In this document: positions 18,815 to 27,650 of the stretch, piece by piece
How positions within the stretch are numbered: the stretch's first letter is position 1
Layout: the number at the start of each line of letters is the position of its first letter
Source: Bifidobacterium longum subsp. infantis ATCC 15697 = JCM 1222 = DSM 20088
GTDB taxonomy: Bacteria; Actinomycetota; Actinomycetes; Actinomycetales; Bifidobacteriaceae
DNA: 64,000 bases
Reading direction: 5' to 3'
Assembly: GCF_000269965.1 (NCBI RefSeq)
Contig: NC_017219.1
Coordinates: forward strand, 124,001-188,000
Made by a program: the position numbers and the translations under genes
The notes under the pieces: model-generated
Database searches by the model: none
What the model saw: only the letters and a program-made list of their open reading frames with translations
Told to the model about the DNA's origin: nothing

Positions 18815-19486
18815 ATGAGCGCACCGGCGGAGGAAGATCGTATCATGAGGCCGGATGTAATGTGCCTGCGGCAGTTGTCCCTGCATAATTACCGCATGTT
18901 CTCCGACCTGTCGATCACCTTCCCGGATATGTCTGACGATTGCGCCGATGGCGATTGCGAGGGCGCCGTCGAGGTAGAAGGCGATCGAGGCGCCGATGGC
19001 CGTGGCAATTGGGTGACGGTGATCGTCGGTGAAAACAGCTCGGGCAAAACGTCGATTCTCGATGCCGCCATCATTGCCTTGGGCACGTATCTGGTGAAGA
19101 TCCCCGACATCGACAAACCGACATTCAACCGTACGGATGCGCGGCTGGCCCGTATCGAAATGCACAATACGTTGACGGTGGATTACCAGCAGCAATTCCC
19201 GGTTTCGGTGAGCGCGCACGGCGATGTCATGGGGAATTCGTCGTCTTGGGCTCGTTCGCTGAAAAGCGCGAATGGTCCAAGTGGACCACGCATTCCACTG
19301 CTTATTTGCACACGCAGGATCGCCGGGCACATGACGGAGCGGTTCCCACTGTCCCGGATTCTGGGCCCCGACGACATGGACCGGCCGGTTGACGCCCATG
19401 TGGAGCACTATGTCCCTCGGCACCCCGGACCTTGGTATACCGGCAAGGGCAGGTCCTCCGCCGACGCGCTGTCGACAAGGTGCTGA
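18815..19486 (+). pseudogene. Truncated AAA ATPase (RecF/SMC-like, predicted ATP-binding protein)
   Basis: The N-terminal part of an AAA ATPase is readable: CLRQLSLHNYRMFSDLSITFP followed by Walker A VIVGENSSGKTSILDA and a PSGPRIPLLICTRR stretch where family members normally have a LPL-AYYGTGR motif. After this the protein turns into proline/arginine-rich, non-homologous sequence and stops at 19484-19486, with no signature motif, Walker B or C-terminal half. Length is 223 codons against 400 or more for the family. Probably a decayed gene. Confidence 0.6.
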
Positions 19487-19722
19487 AACTGAACGTCGAG
19501 CGGCTGCGGGCAAGGCGTGCCGGTGTGCAGCAGATGCTGTACGACATGCTTAAGGGTCTTTCCGATGAGGAAACGGAGGAATTCTGCGAGGACATACTGC
19601 GTTCCTTGGAGAGTGACGGCCGCCCTCCGTCGTTTGCCCCCATGCTGGTGCAGATGCTGAAAGACGAGATCGCGGCTCTGCGCGGACTGCCGGAGGCTGC
19701 CGTGCCGGCGCCGGACGCGTGA
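19432..19722 (+). pseudogene. Helical C-terminal fragment, regulator-like
   Basis: In another frame and overlapping the truncated ATPase, the peptide DKVLKLNVERLRARRAGVQQ and onward is strongly helical with LSDEETEEFCEDILRSLE, resembling the dimerisation helices at the C-terminus of MarR-type regulators. No DNA-binding part precedes it. It reads as another gene remnant, though short expression from TTG/GTG near 19432 cannot be excluded. Confidence 0.35.
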
Positions 19723-19777
19723 GGGCGCGCGGGTAGCTTGGACAGGCCGGCGGCTGCATATGGCGTGGCAGCGGTAG

Positions 19778-21118
<1,341 letters not shown>

Positions 21119-21141
21119 CCGTCTGCAACGAATTTCTCGGC

Positions 21142-22725
21142 TTGACTGGTAACGACGCGGCACATGATATCCGCCGGCTGATTCCGCGATTCGACCACTT
21201 GAAGTGGAAGATGGCGGCGGCCGGCATAGTCATTGGTCTGGTTTCAGGATTGCTGGTTGTCGTATACCGTCTCGGCATCGAATACGGCACGGATGCGTCC
21301 CGTTGGATATATGCGCGGATTCGCGAGACCCCGTGGCTGATTGCGCCGTGGGTGGTTGCCGCGGTGGCGGCCGCGCTGGCGATCGCGTGGATGGTCGGCA
21401 AGGAGCCGATGGCTGGTGGCAGCGGCATCCCGCAGACCAACGGCGTGGTGATATGCGGCTTGAAGATGCGTTGGCAGACGATTCTGCCAGTCCGTTTCGT
21501 CGGTGGACTGTTGGGCGCGTTGTTTGGTCTGTCGCTCGGCCGTGAGGGGCCGTCCATTCAGATTGGTGCGTCGGGCGCGCAGTGTGTGTCCCACCGTTTG
21601 CGCGGCCGCCGCCGTGAGGACATGCAGGAGCATTATCTGGTCACCGCCGGTGCCGCGGCCGGCTTGTCCGCCGCGTTCAGCGCGCCGCTGTCCGGCATGA
21701 TGTTCGCTTTGGAAGGGGTGCATCGGAGTTTTTCCCCTGCGATTCTGATGGGCGCCACCGCCGCATCGCTGACCGCCGATTTCGTCTCAAAATACTGTTT
21801 CGGTCTGCGTCCGGTTTTGGATTTCGGTGATATCGGTCAGCTGTCGTTGGAAGAGTATGTGTGGCTGATTCCGTTGGGATTGGTGGCCGGTTTGGTTGGT
21901 TCGCTGATGAACCGCTCGTTGCTTGGCTTCCAGACGCTGTACGACAAACTGCCGGCATGGAGCCGCCCGATGATTGCGATTGCGATCGCGTTGCCTGTCG
22001 GCATCTGGTTGCCCGATGTGCTCGGCGGCGGCTCGAATCTGATTGATACCGCCGAACATGCGCGCGTCGGCTTGGGAATGCTGTGTCTGCTGTTCGTGGC
22101 GAAGATGCTGTTCACATCCACGAGTTTCGGCTCAGGCGCGCCTGGCGGTATTTTCATGCCGATTCTTGCGGTCGGTTCGTTGGCCGGCGGCATCTGCGGT
22201 GAAGTGTTGCATCGATTCGGTAATCTGCCATCCGACGCAGTGGCGGTGTTTGCGGTGTGCGTGATGACGGGCACGCTCGCCGCGTCCGTGAAAACGCCGA
22301 TCACGTCGATTCTGTTGGCTGTGGAGATGTCTGGAACGTTGACGCACATGCTGCCGGTCGCGGCCGTCGCTTTCATCGCGCTGTTGGTGTCCGATTTGCT
22401 GCGCACCAAACCGATCTATGGGGAGTTGCTGGAGCGGTACATGCGCGCGCAAGGCATGCAGATGGCGATCGCAAGCCATGTGGGCAGCGGCATTATGGAA
22501 CTGCCATTGGAAATGGGAGCGATTGCGGACGGCAAGCGGGTGCGTGACGTGCGTTGGCCGTCTGGGTGCCTGATCATCGGCCTGCGTCGCGGCGAAAGCG
22601 AGATCGTGCCGCGCGGCGATACACGGCTGCGTGCCGGCGACTATCTGGTGGTGCTGTTCAGTGGCGAGGAGGAGCGCGAGGTGCGAACTGCGATGCGGCG
22701 GCTGTGTGATGCCCGGCTTGACTGA
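21142..22725 (+). CDS. clcA: ClC-family chloride/proton transporter with C-terminal RCK domain
   Basis: Membrane anion transporter, 527 residues from TTG 21142. Chloride-site motifs GSGIP (93-97), GREGP (133-137, with the gating glutamate) and GGIFMP are visible; presence of the gating glutamate fits an H+/Cl- exchanger or gated channel. The last about 75 residues (LPLEMGAIADGKRVRDVRWP...GDYLVVLFSGEEE) form a TrkA-C/RCK-type regulatory domain. The TTG start has no strong ribosome site; a downstream in-frame ATG at 21211 is possible but would cut the first cytosolic helix. Confidence 0.92.
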   Translation: MTGNDAAHDIRRLIPRFDHLKWKMAAAGIVIGLVSGLLVVVYRLGIEYGTDASRWIYARIRETPWLIAPWVVAAVAAALAIAWMVGKEPMAGGSGIPQTNGVVICGLKMRWQTILPVRFVGGLLGALFGLSLGREGPSIQIGASGAQCVSHRLRGRRREDMQEHYLVTAGAAAGLSAAFSAPLSGMMFALEGVHRSFSPAILMGATAASLTADFVSKYCFGLRPVLDFGDIGQLSLEEYVWLIPLGLVAGLVGSLMNRSLLGFQTLYDKLPAWSRPMIAIAIALPVGIWLPDVLGGGSNLIDTAEHARVGLGMLCLLFVAKMLFTSTSFGSGAPGGIFMPILAVGSLAGGICGEVLHRFGNLPSDAVAVFAVCVMTGTLAASVKTPITSILLAVEMSGTLTHMLPVAAVAFIALLVSDLLRTKPIYGELLERYMRAQGMQMAIASHVGSGIMELPLEMGAIADGKRVRDVRWPSGCLIIGLRRGESEIVPRGDTRLRAGDYLVVLFSGEEEREVRTAMRRLCDARLD

Positions 22726-22750
22726 GCCTGGCTGAATTCGGCTGGACTCT

Positions 22751-22780
22751 GGATGTCCGAATCTGCGGAATCGGACATCC
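22751..22780. repeat. TGTCCGA...TCGGACA palindrome, copy 1
   Basis: GGATGTCCGA and TCGGACATCC form a perfect 10-bp inverted repeat around 10 bases. It lies between the ClC gene and crcB. A close relative with the same centre lies inside crcB at 23541. Confidence 0.8.
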
Positions 22781-22911
22781 AGGGTGCATACGTTGGCGCT
22801 CCGTGTAAACTCATATGCGTTAGGAAGGCAGCAATCGCGGCCCAGCTCGTTGTTGCACGGCCTATGGGCGGAACAACGCTGTCCGCGGGAGGCCAGTACA
22901 GGGGGAGCGCA

Positions 22912-23952
22912 ATGGAATCGCAAGAACAATCGCCGGGAGACGTGGTGACTGCGGGTGAGGACTCGCATCCCATCACGCAGGCAATCGACGCTGTTGAGGT
23001 GACGCATGCTGGTGCAACCGCGCCCGCCGCTAACACCATGGATCCGCCTACGATTCCCCTGGCACCGATGAAACGTATGCAGGCGCGGTTCAATCCGCTC
23101 GCCGACGGACTGATGTATGTTGTGGTGTTCGTCGGTGGATTTGTTGGAGTCGGCTGTCGGCATGCGTTGGATATGCTTCTGCCGTCGGTTAGCGGGACGC
23201 CGTTCGTTGTGGGCACGTTTGTGTCGAATATGGTCGCCTGCTTCCTGTTCGCGATGCTGACCGAATTCATGGCGACCGCTTCGTGGCTGCGTCGCCGGGT
23301 GCGGCAGGTTGTCAGCCGTGGCGTTGGGCTCGGCTTGCTCGGCGGGCTTTCGACGATGTCCGGCGTGATGCTGGAAACGATGGAAGGTCTGCACGAGCGG
23401 CATATCGCCAGTGCGCTTGGCTATCTTGCGGGAAATTTTGCAGGCGGTTTGCTCACTGCCGCCGCCGGCGTGGTTCTGATGCAGGCACTGCTGTCACGGA
23501 GTACTCGAAAGCGGGTTCGGGGTGCGTTTTCAGCTGTTTCCGTGTCCGATTCTGCCGAATCGGACACGCAGGGCGTACGCCATGTGAAAGTGGCCGACGT
23601 GGCGCGTTCTGCCGCGCAGGCCGCAATGGAAGCCGCGCAGGCGGCGCAGCAGATTGCACAGACGGGACAGGTTCCGCGAGTCGAAACGCCAACCGTGCCG
23701 CCGACTGCCATCCAGCCTATGCAGACAGGCCGCGTTCCGCAGATTCCTCCGCTGGCCGTTCCTCAGCTGACACAGCCATCGCATCCGTTGTTGCGCGAGC
23801 CGGATACTCCAGACTTGGGGCAGCTGCCCGAGATTCAGCAGTCGCAGCCAATCCAGCAGCCGGCCAACCCGCTTCCACCCAGCTTCGAGCCCAAACCGAT
23901 CACTGCGGAGATTTCGCTTGTCGCCGACCCGACTACCGGGGAGGTGCGCTGA
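22912..23952 (+). CDS. crcB: Fluc/CrcB fluoride channel subunit with long N- and C-terminal extensions
   Basis: Fluoride exporter subunit, 346 residues against about 125 for the family. The channel core (residues about 60-195) has GGFVGVGCRHALD, GTFVSNMVACFLFA and GLLGGLSTMSGVMLE, matching the Fluc motifs G--GA--R, GT---N--G and GG-STFST. Before it are about 55 polar residues; after it about 150 residues of Ala/Gln/Pro-rich, probably disordered tail that carries a genomic palindrome in its coding sequence. ATG 22912 follows GGGGGAG; an upstream in-frame frame from 22753 lacks a site. Its stop overlaps the second crcB gene (TGATG), as expected for a heterodimeric pair. Confidence 0.85.
   Translation: MESQEQSPGDVVTAGEDSHPITQAIDAVEVTHAGATAPAANTMDPPTIPLAPMKRMQARFNPLADGLMYVVVFVGGFVGVGCRHALDMLLPSVSGTPFVVGTFVSNMVACFLFAMLTEFMATASWLRRRVRQVVSRGVGLGLLGGLSTMSGVMLETMEGLHERHIASALGYLAGNFAGGLLTAAAGVVLMQALLSRSTRKRVRGAFSAVSVSDSAESDTQGVRHVKVADVARSAAQAAMEAAQAAQQIAQTGQVPRVETPTVPPTAIQPMQTGRVPQIPPLAVPQLTQPSHPLLREPDTPDLGQLPEIQQSQPIQQPANPLPPSFEPKPITAEISLVADPTTGEVR
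23541..23568. repeat. TGTCCGA...TCGGACA palindrome, copy 2, inside crcB
   Basis: CGTGTCCGATTC-TGCC-GAATCGGACACG is a perfect 12-bp inverted repeat within the linker of the long CrcB protein, where it encodes VSDSAESDTQG. The same peptide pattern (SESAESDIQG) would be encoded by copy 1 at 22753. Both copies are followed by cagggc/cagggt, so the repeat unit is wider than the palindrome. Confidence 0.8.
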
Positions 23953-24347
23953 TGATGTGGATGATCTGTCTGTTCGGCGGTCTGGGAGCCATGGCCCGTT
24001 ACGTGCTCGACGTGTCAATTCAACAAGGCTGGAACCGCGAGAATCGAAGAACGAACCGCAACTTCCCGCTATCCACGCTCGTCATCAACGGCGTCGCCTC
24101 GCTATGCGCGGGCATCGCCATGATGTCCTACTATTCGCAATCGGTGGATATGGACACGGTCATGATGTTCGTTGTCGGATTTCTCGGTGGTTTCTCAACA
24201 TTCTCCACGGCGCTCAACGAAGTGGTTTCATTGATTCGCCAGCGTCGTTTTACGCTGGCTCTGGGCTATGGAATAGCAACCGTCGCGGTGCCTCTCATTT
24301 GTGTGGCCGCCGGTTTCGGCATTGCGCTGATTGCCAATCCGGCGTAA
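23952..24347 (+). CDS. crcB: Fluc/CrcB fluoride channel subunit
   Basis: Standard-length Fluc subunit, 131 residues, four hydrophobic helices. Motifs LFGGLGAMARYVLD, PLSTLVINGVASLCAG and FLGGFSTFSTALNE match the family, including the phenylalanines of the TFST region that line the fluoride pore. It starts within the stop of the upstream crcB and probably pairs with it as a heterodimer exporting fluoride. Confidence 0.93.
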   Translation: MMWMICLFGGLGAMARYVLDVSIQQGWNRENRRTNRNFPLSTLVINGVASLCAGIAMMSYYSQSVDMDTVMMFVVGFLGGFSTFSTALNEVVSLIRQRRFTLALGYGIATVAVPLICVAAGFGIALIANPA

Positions 24348-24348
24348 T

Positions 24349-24385
24349 TTTCACGTTACACGGACGGTCGCTGAGTAACGTGAAA
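24349..24385 (+). terminator. Perfect 11-bp inverted repeat after crcB
   Basis: TTTCACGTTAC pairs with GTAACGTGAAA around 15 bases, directly after the crcB stop. Without a long T-run it may be a weak terminator or a regulator site. Confidence 0.5.
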
Positions 24386-24549
24386 GAAATCTGAGCGCAA
24401 CCGCCATCAAGGCCGCCAGTCCGGATGCAACGCTGGTGATTGCATTCGACCAGACCAAGCCGCTGCCGAAGGCCTTCGCCTCCGCGGGAGTCGACACTAA
24501 GAAGCTGTATTTCGTTGCCGGACTGTCGAACAGGTTCGAGAGAATGTAA
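24379..24549 (+). pseudogene. Remnant of an unrecognised coding sequence
   Basis: A 56-codon open stretch without a usable start ends at TAA 24547-24549. Its peptide (SATAIKAASPDATLVIAFDQ, then PLPKAFASAGVDTKKLYFVA) looks like real protein with a sheet-helix pattern, possibly from a binding or metabolic enzyme. The family is not recognised. It lies between the fluoride channel and sucrose regulator genes. Confidence 0.4.
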
Positions 24550-24621
24550 ATGAATGTAATATTTCGTGGTAAGCACGTGAGAATACGGCGATAGAACAGT
24601 GATGACGGGGAAGGTGCGATC

Positions 24622-25707
24622 ATGGTCGGCATGCGCGATGTGGCGAAGAAGGCCGGGGTGTCTCTGAGCACCGTCTCGCTGGTGGTGAACGGCAACGGGT
24701 ACGTGTCTGATGACATGCGCGAACGTGTGCGCAAAGCCATGCAACTGCTCAATTATGTGCCGAACGAGCTTGCCCGCAATCTGTATCATGATCGCACGAA
24801 TCTGGTCGGCGTCATCGTGCCCACCATCCGCCACCCGTTCTTTGCGACGTTTACCGCACATCTGCAGCATGCGCTCGCCGCGCAAGGATTACGCACTATG
24901 TTGTGCTCTACCGCAGATGAGGCGGACGGCGAAATCCAGTATGTCGACATGTTGCGTCGGCACATGATGGACGGCATCGTCATGTGTGCGCACACTTCGC
25001 ATCCCGGCGATTATTGGACGTCGATTCATCGCCCGATCGTCGCGTTCGACCGTGTGCTTGGAGACGGTATTTCGTCGATTGGATCCGACCACGAGCAGGG
25101 TGGGCGATTGATTGCGCAGATGCTGATCCGCAATGGTACCAAACATGTGGTGATGATTGGCGGTCCGCGAGATCAATTCTTCGATTTGGCTGCGCGCGGA
25201 GAAGTCGAGGAAGGACCGTTCGATTTGGGAAAGACCACGTTCCCGACGGTGCGCTATTACCTCACGTTGGAACAGGAATTGACCTCCGCAGGCGTGAAAT
25301 ACGAGTACGTTGAAGCTGGCGAAGTGATGGATTTTGCCGGCTATCATCGTGCGGTCAGCAATGCGCTCGACAAGGTGACGACCGACGGCGTCGATGCCGT
25401 GGTCAGTTCCGATATTGGCGCGTCGTTCTGCGTGCGCGAAGCGTTGAGCCGCGGAATTCCCATTCCTGACGAGCTGCAGATCGTTGCCTACGATGGTACG
25501 TATTTGACTGATTTGGCCGGCATGAAGCTGACCGCGGTCGCGCAGGATTTCTCGGCGATCGCACAGTCGGCGGCCGACCATATCGTGCAGGCTATTGCCA
25601 ATGAGGAAGTGGCTGCGGCTAACGCTTCACGCAGGAACATCCCCAAGCCGTTCGAGCCGAATGTGCTTATTCCCATGACGCTGGTGCCAGGCGATACCAC
25701 GCGTTGA
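24622..25707 (+). CDS. scrR: LacI-family regulator of the sucrose locus
   Basis: Transcription repressor of 361 residues. N-terminal helix-turn-helix MRDVAKKAGVSLSTVSLVVNG and hinge LNYVPNELARNL are typical LacI; the sugar-binding core follows (VGVIVPTIRHPFFA, IGSDHEQGGRLIAQ, VVSSDIGASFCVREA). It sits directly upstream of the sucrose phosphorylase gene, and two LacI-type palindromes lie in the gap. In bifidobacteria sucrose phosphorylase, transporter and LacI regulator genes are known to cluster, so a sucrose effector is the best guess. ATG 24622 follows GGGGAAGG. Confidence 0.88.
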   Translation: MVGMRDVAKKAGVSLSTVSLVVNGNGYVSDDMRERVRKAMQLLNYVPNELARNLYHDRTNLVGVIVPTIRHPFFATFTAHLQHALAAQGLRTMLCSTADEADGEIQYVDMLRRHMMDGIVMCAHTSHPGDYWTSIHRPIVAFDRVLGDGISSIGSDHEQGGRLIAQMLIRNGTKHVVMIGGPRDQFFDLAARGEVEEGPFDLGKTTFPTVRYYLTLEQELTSAGVKYEYVEAGEVMDFAGYHRAVSNALDKVTTDGVDAVVSSDIGASFCVREALSRGIPIPDELQIVAYDGTYLTDLAGMKLTAVAQDFSAIAQSAADHIVQAIANEEVAAANASRRNIPKPFEPNVLIPMTLVPGDTTR

Positions 25708-25766
25708 TGCTGCGCGTTGGAACGCTGAGTGGGGATCGGACAGGCTGGGTTGTGTAGAACACCGCA

Positions 25767-25780
25767 TCAAACCGGTTCGA
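25767..25780. promoter_or_regulatory. LacI-type operator O1 upstream of scrP
   Basis: TCAAACCGGTTCGA, centred on the perfect palindrome AACCGGTT, the common LacI-family core. The identical 14-mer recurs 65 bases downstream. Confidence 0.8.
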
Positions 25781-25802
25781 CACGCGCATTTTGCGGTATT
25801 AC

Positions 25803-25845
25803 TGGACATCAACGTCCCTTTCGAGATAATATCAAACCGGTTCGA
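25803..25845 (+). promoter_or_regulatory. scrP promoter with overlapping operator O2
   Basis: TGGACA (25803-25808) and GATAAT (25825-25830), 16 bases apart, form a good -35/-10 pair. The second TCAAACCGGTTCGA operator (25832-25845) covers the expected start of transcription, so bound regulator would block initiation. Spacing of 65 bases to O1 would also allow looping. Confidence 0.7.
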
Positions 25846-25919
25846 TACGTATAAGTATGTAAAAGCACGCATACACTGCGTACACATTGCACCTGCATCC
25901 ATGAACCAAGGGAGGTCCC

Positions 25920-27446
25920 ATGAAAAACAAAGTGCAGCTCATTGCTTACGCCGATCGTCTCGGCGATGGCACTCTTAGCTCGATGACCGACATCCTGCGC
26001 ACCCGCTTCGACGGCGTGTATGACGGCGTGCATATCCTGCCGTTCTTCACTCCGTTCGATGGTGCGGATGCAGGCTTCGACCCGATCGACCACACCAAAG
26101 TCGACCCGCGTCTCGGCAGCTGGGACGACGTCGCTGAACTTTCCAAGACCCACGGCATCATGGTCGATGCCATCGTCAACCACATGAGCTGGGAATCCAA
26201 GCAGTTCCAAGACGTGCTTGAAAAAGGTGAGGAATCCGAGTATTACCCGATGTTTCTGACCATGAGCTCCGTCTTCCCGAACGGCGCCACCGAAGAGGAT
26301 CTGGCCGGCATTTACCGCCCGCGCCCGGGCCTGCCGTTCACCCACTACAAGTTCGCCGGCAAGACCCGCCTGGTCTGGGTCAGCTTCACCCCGCAGCAGG
26401 TGGACATCGACACCGATTCCGACAAGGGCTGGGAATACCTCATGTCCATCTTCGATCAGATGGCCGCATCCCACGTCAGCTACATCCGTCTCGACGCCGT
26501 GGGCTACGGCGCCAAGGAGGCCGGCACCAGCTGCTTCATGACCCCCAAGACCTTTAAGCTCATCTCACGCCTACGCGAGGAAGGCGTCAAGCGAGGCCTC
26601 GAAATTCTCATTGAGGTGCATAGCTACTACAAGAAGCAGGTTGAAATCGCCTCCAAGGTGGACCGCGTCTACGACTTCGCCCTGCCTCCGCTGCTCCTGC
26701 ACTCGCTGTTCACCGGTCACGTGGAACCCGTGGTCCACTGGACCGAAATCCGCCCGAACAACGCCGTCACCGTGCTCGATACGCACGACGGCATCGGCGT
26801 GATCGACATCGGCTCCGATCAGCTCGACCGCAGCCTCAAGGGCCTCGTGCCCGACGAGGACGTCGATAGTCTGGTCAACACCATCCACGCCAACACCCAC
26901 GGCGAATCCCAGGCCGCCACCGGTGCCGCCGCCAGCAACCTCGACCTCTATCAGGTCAACAGCACGTACTACTCCGCGCTCGGCTGCAACGACCAGCACT
27001 ATCTGGCCGCCCGCGCAGTCCAGTTCTTCCTGCCCGGAGTGCCGCAGGTCTACTACGTGGGCGCGCTCGCCGGCCGCAACGACATGGAACTGCTGCGCAA
27101 GACCAACAACGGCCGTGACATCAATCGCCATTACTACTCCACCGCCGAAATCGACGAAAACCTCGAGCGCCCGGTGGTGAAGGCCCTGAACGCCCTGGCC
27201 AAGTTCCGCAACGAACTGCCTGCATTCAATGGCGAGTTCAGCTACGAAGCCGACGGCGACACATCCATCACCTTCCGCTGGATCGCTGCCGACGGCAAGA
27301 CCAAGGCCGCCCTCATCTTCGAGCCCGGCCGCGGACTCGGCACGGATAACACCACTCCGGTCGCCAGCCTCGCCTGGACCGATGCCGCCGGTGACCACGA
27401 GACTGATGATCTGCTGAGCAACCCGCCGATTGTCGATATCGACTAA
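25920..27446 (+). CDS. scrP: Sucrose phosphorylase (GH13_18)
   Basis: Cytoplasmic enzyme splitting sucrose with phosphate into glucose 1-phosphate and fructose, 508 residues. Numbering equals the structurally known Bifidobacterium adolescentis enzyme: nucleophile D192 in YIRLDAVGYG, acid/base E232 in LIEVHSYY, stabiliser D290 in VLDTHDGIG. N-terminal MKNKVQLIAYADRLGDG is characteristic. ATG 25920 follows GGGAGGT. Saves ATP by phosphorolysis and feeds the fructose-6-phosphate shunt. Controlled by the two operators upstream; hairpin terminator follows at 27523. Confidence 0.97.
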   Translation: MKNKVQLIAYADRLGDGTLSSMTDILRTRFDGVYDGVHILPFFTPFDGADAGFDPIDHTKVDPRLGSWDDVAELSKTHGIMVDAIVNHMSWESKQFQDVLEKGEESEYYPMFLTMSSVFPNGATEEDLAGIYRPRPGLPFTHYKFAGKTRLVWVSFTPQQVDIDTDSDKGWEYLMSIFDQMAASHVSYIRLDAVGYGAKEAGTSCFMTPKTFKLISRLREEGVKRGLEILIEVHSYYKKQVEIASKVDRVYDFALPPLLLHSLFTGHVEPVVHWTEIRPNNAVTVLDTHDGIGVIDIGSDQLDRSLKGLVPDEDVDSLVNTIHANTHGESQAATGAAASNLDLYQVNSTYYSALGCNDQHYLAARAVQFFLPGVPQVYYVGALAGRNDMELLRKTNNGRDINRHYYSTAEIDENLERPVVKALNALAKFRNELPAFNGEFSYEADGDTSITFRWIAADGKTKAALIFEPGRGLGTDNTTPVASLAWTDAAGDHETDDLLSNPPIVDID

Positions 27447-27522
27447 CCGTTGGCCCATAAACGCCACTCCGCTGTGCGCGCTCCAAGTAGTGCGTCCGGC
27501 GTAAGCTGGGTCCATGGAAAAC

Positions 27523-27567
27523 AAACCGCCCGCAGTGCACTGAAGCTAGTGCGCTCGGGCGGTTTTG
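27523..27567 (+). terminator. Terminator or attenuator between scrP and scrT
   Basis: AAACCGCCCG pairs with CGGGCGGTTT, extended by GTGCACT/AGTGCGC, followed by ttttgc. It would end most scrP transcripts and may lower scrT expression relative to scrP. Confidence 0.75.
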
Positions 27568-27650
27568 CATGTGGCGGGGTTGCGGGTCATGCTCAGTCGG
27601 AGCTGGCCGGTACCTCCCGCCGGTGATGAGAGCAAAGAAAGAGCAGCAAC

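Noticed and set aside
24379..24549. Small intact gene between crcB and scrR
   Set aside because: No start codon with a ribosome site and no recognisable family; treated as a remnant.
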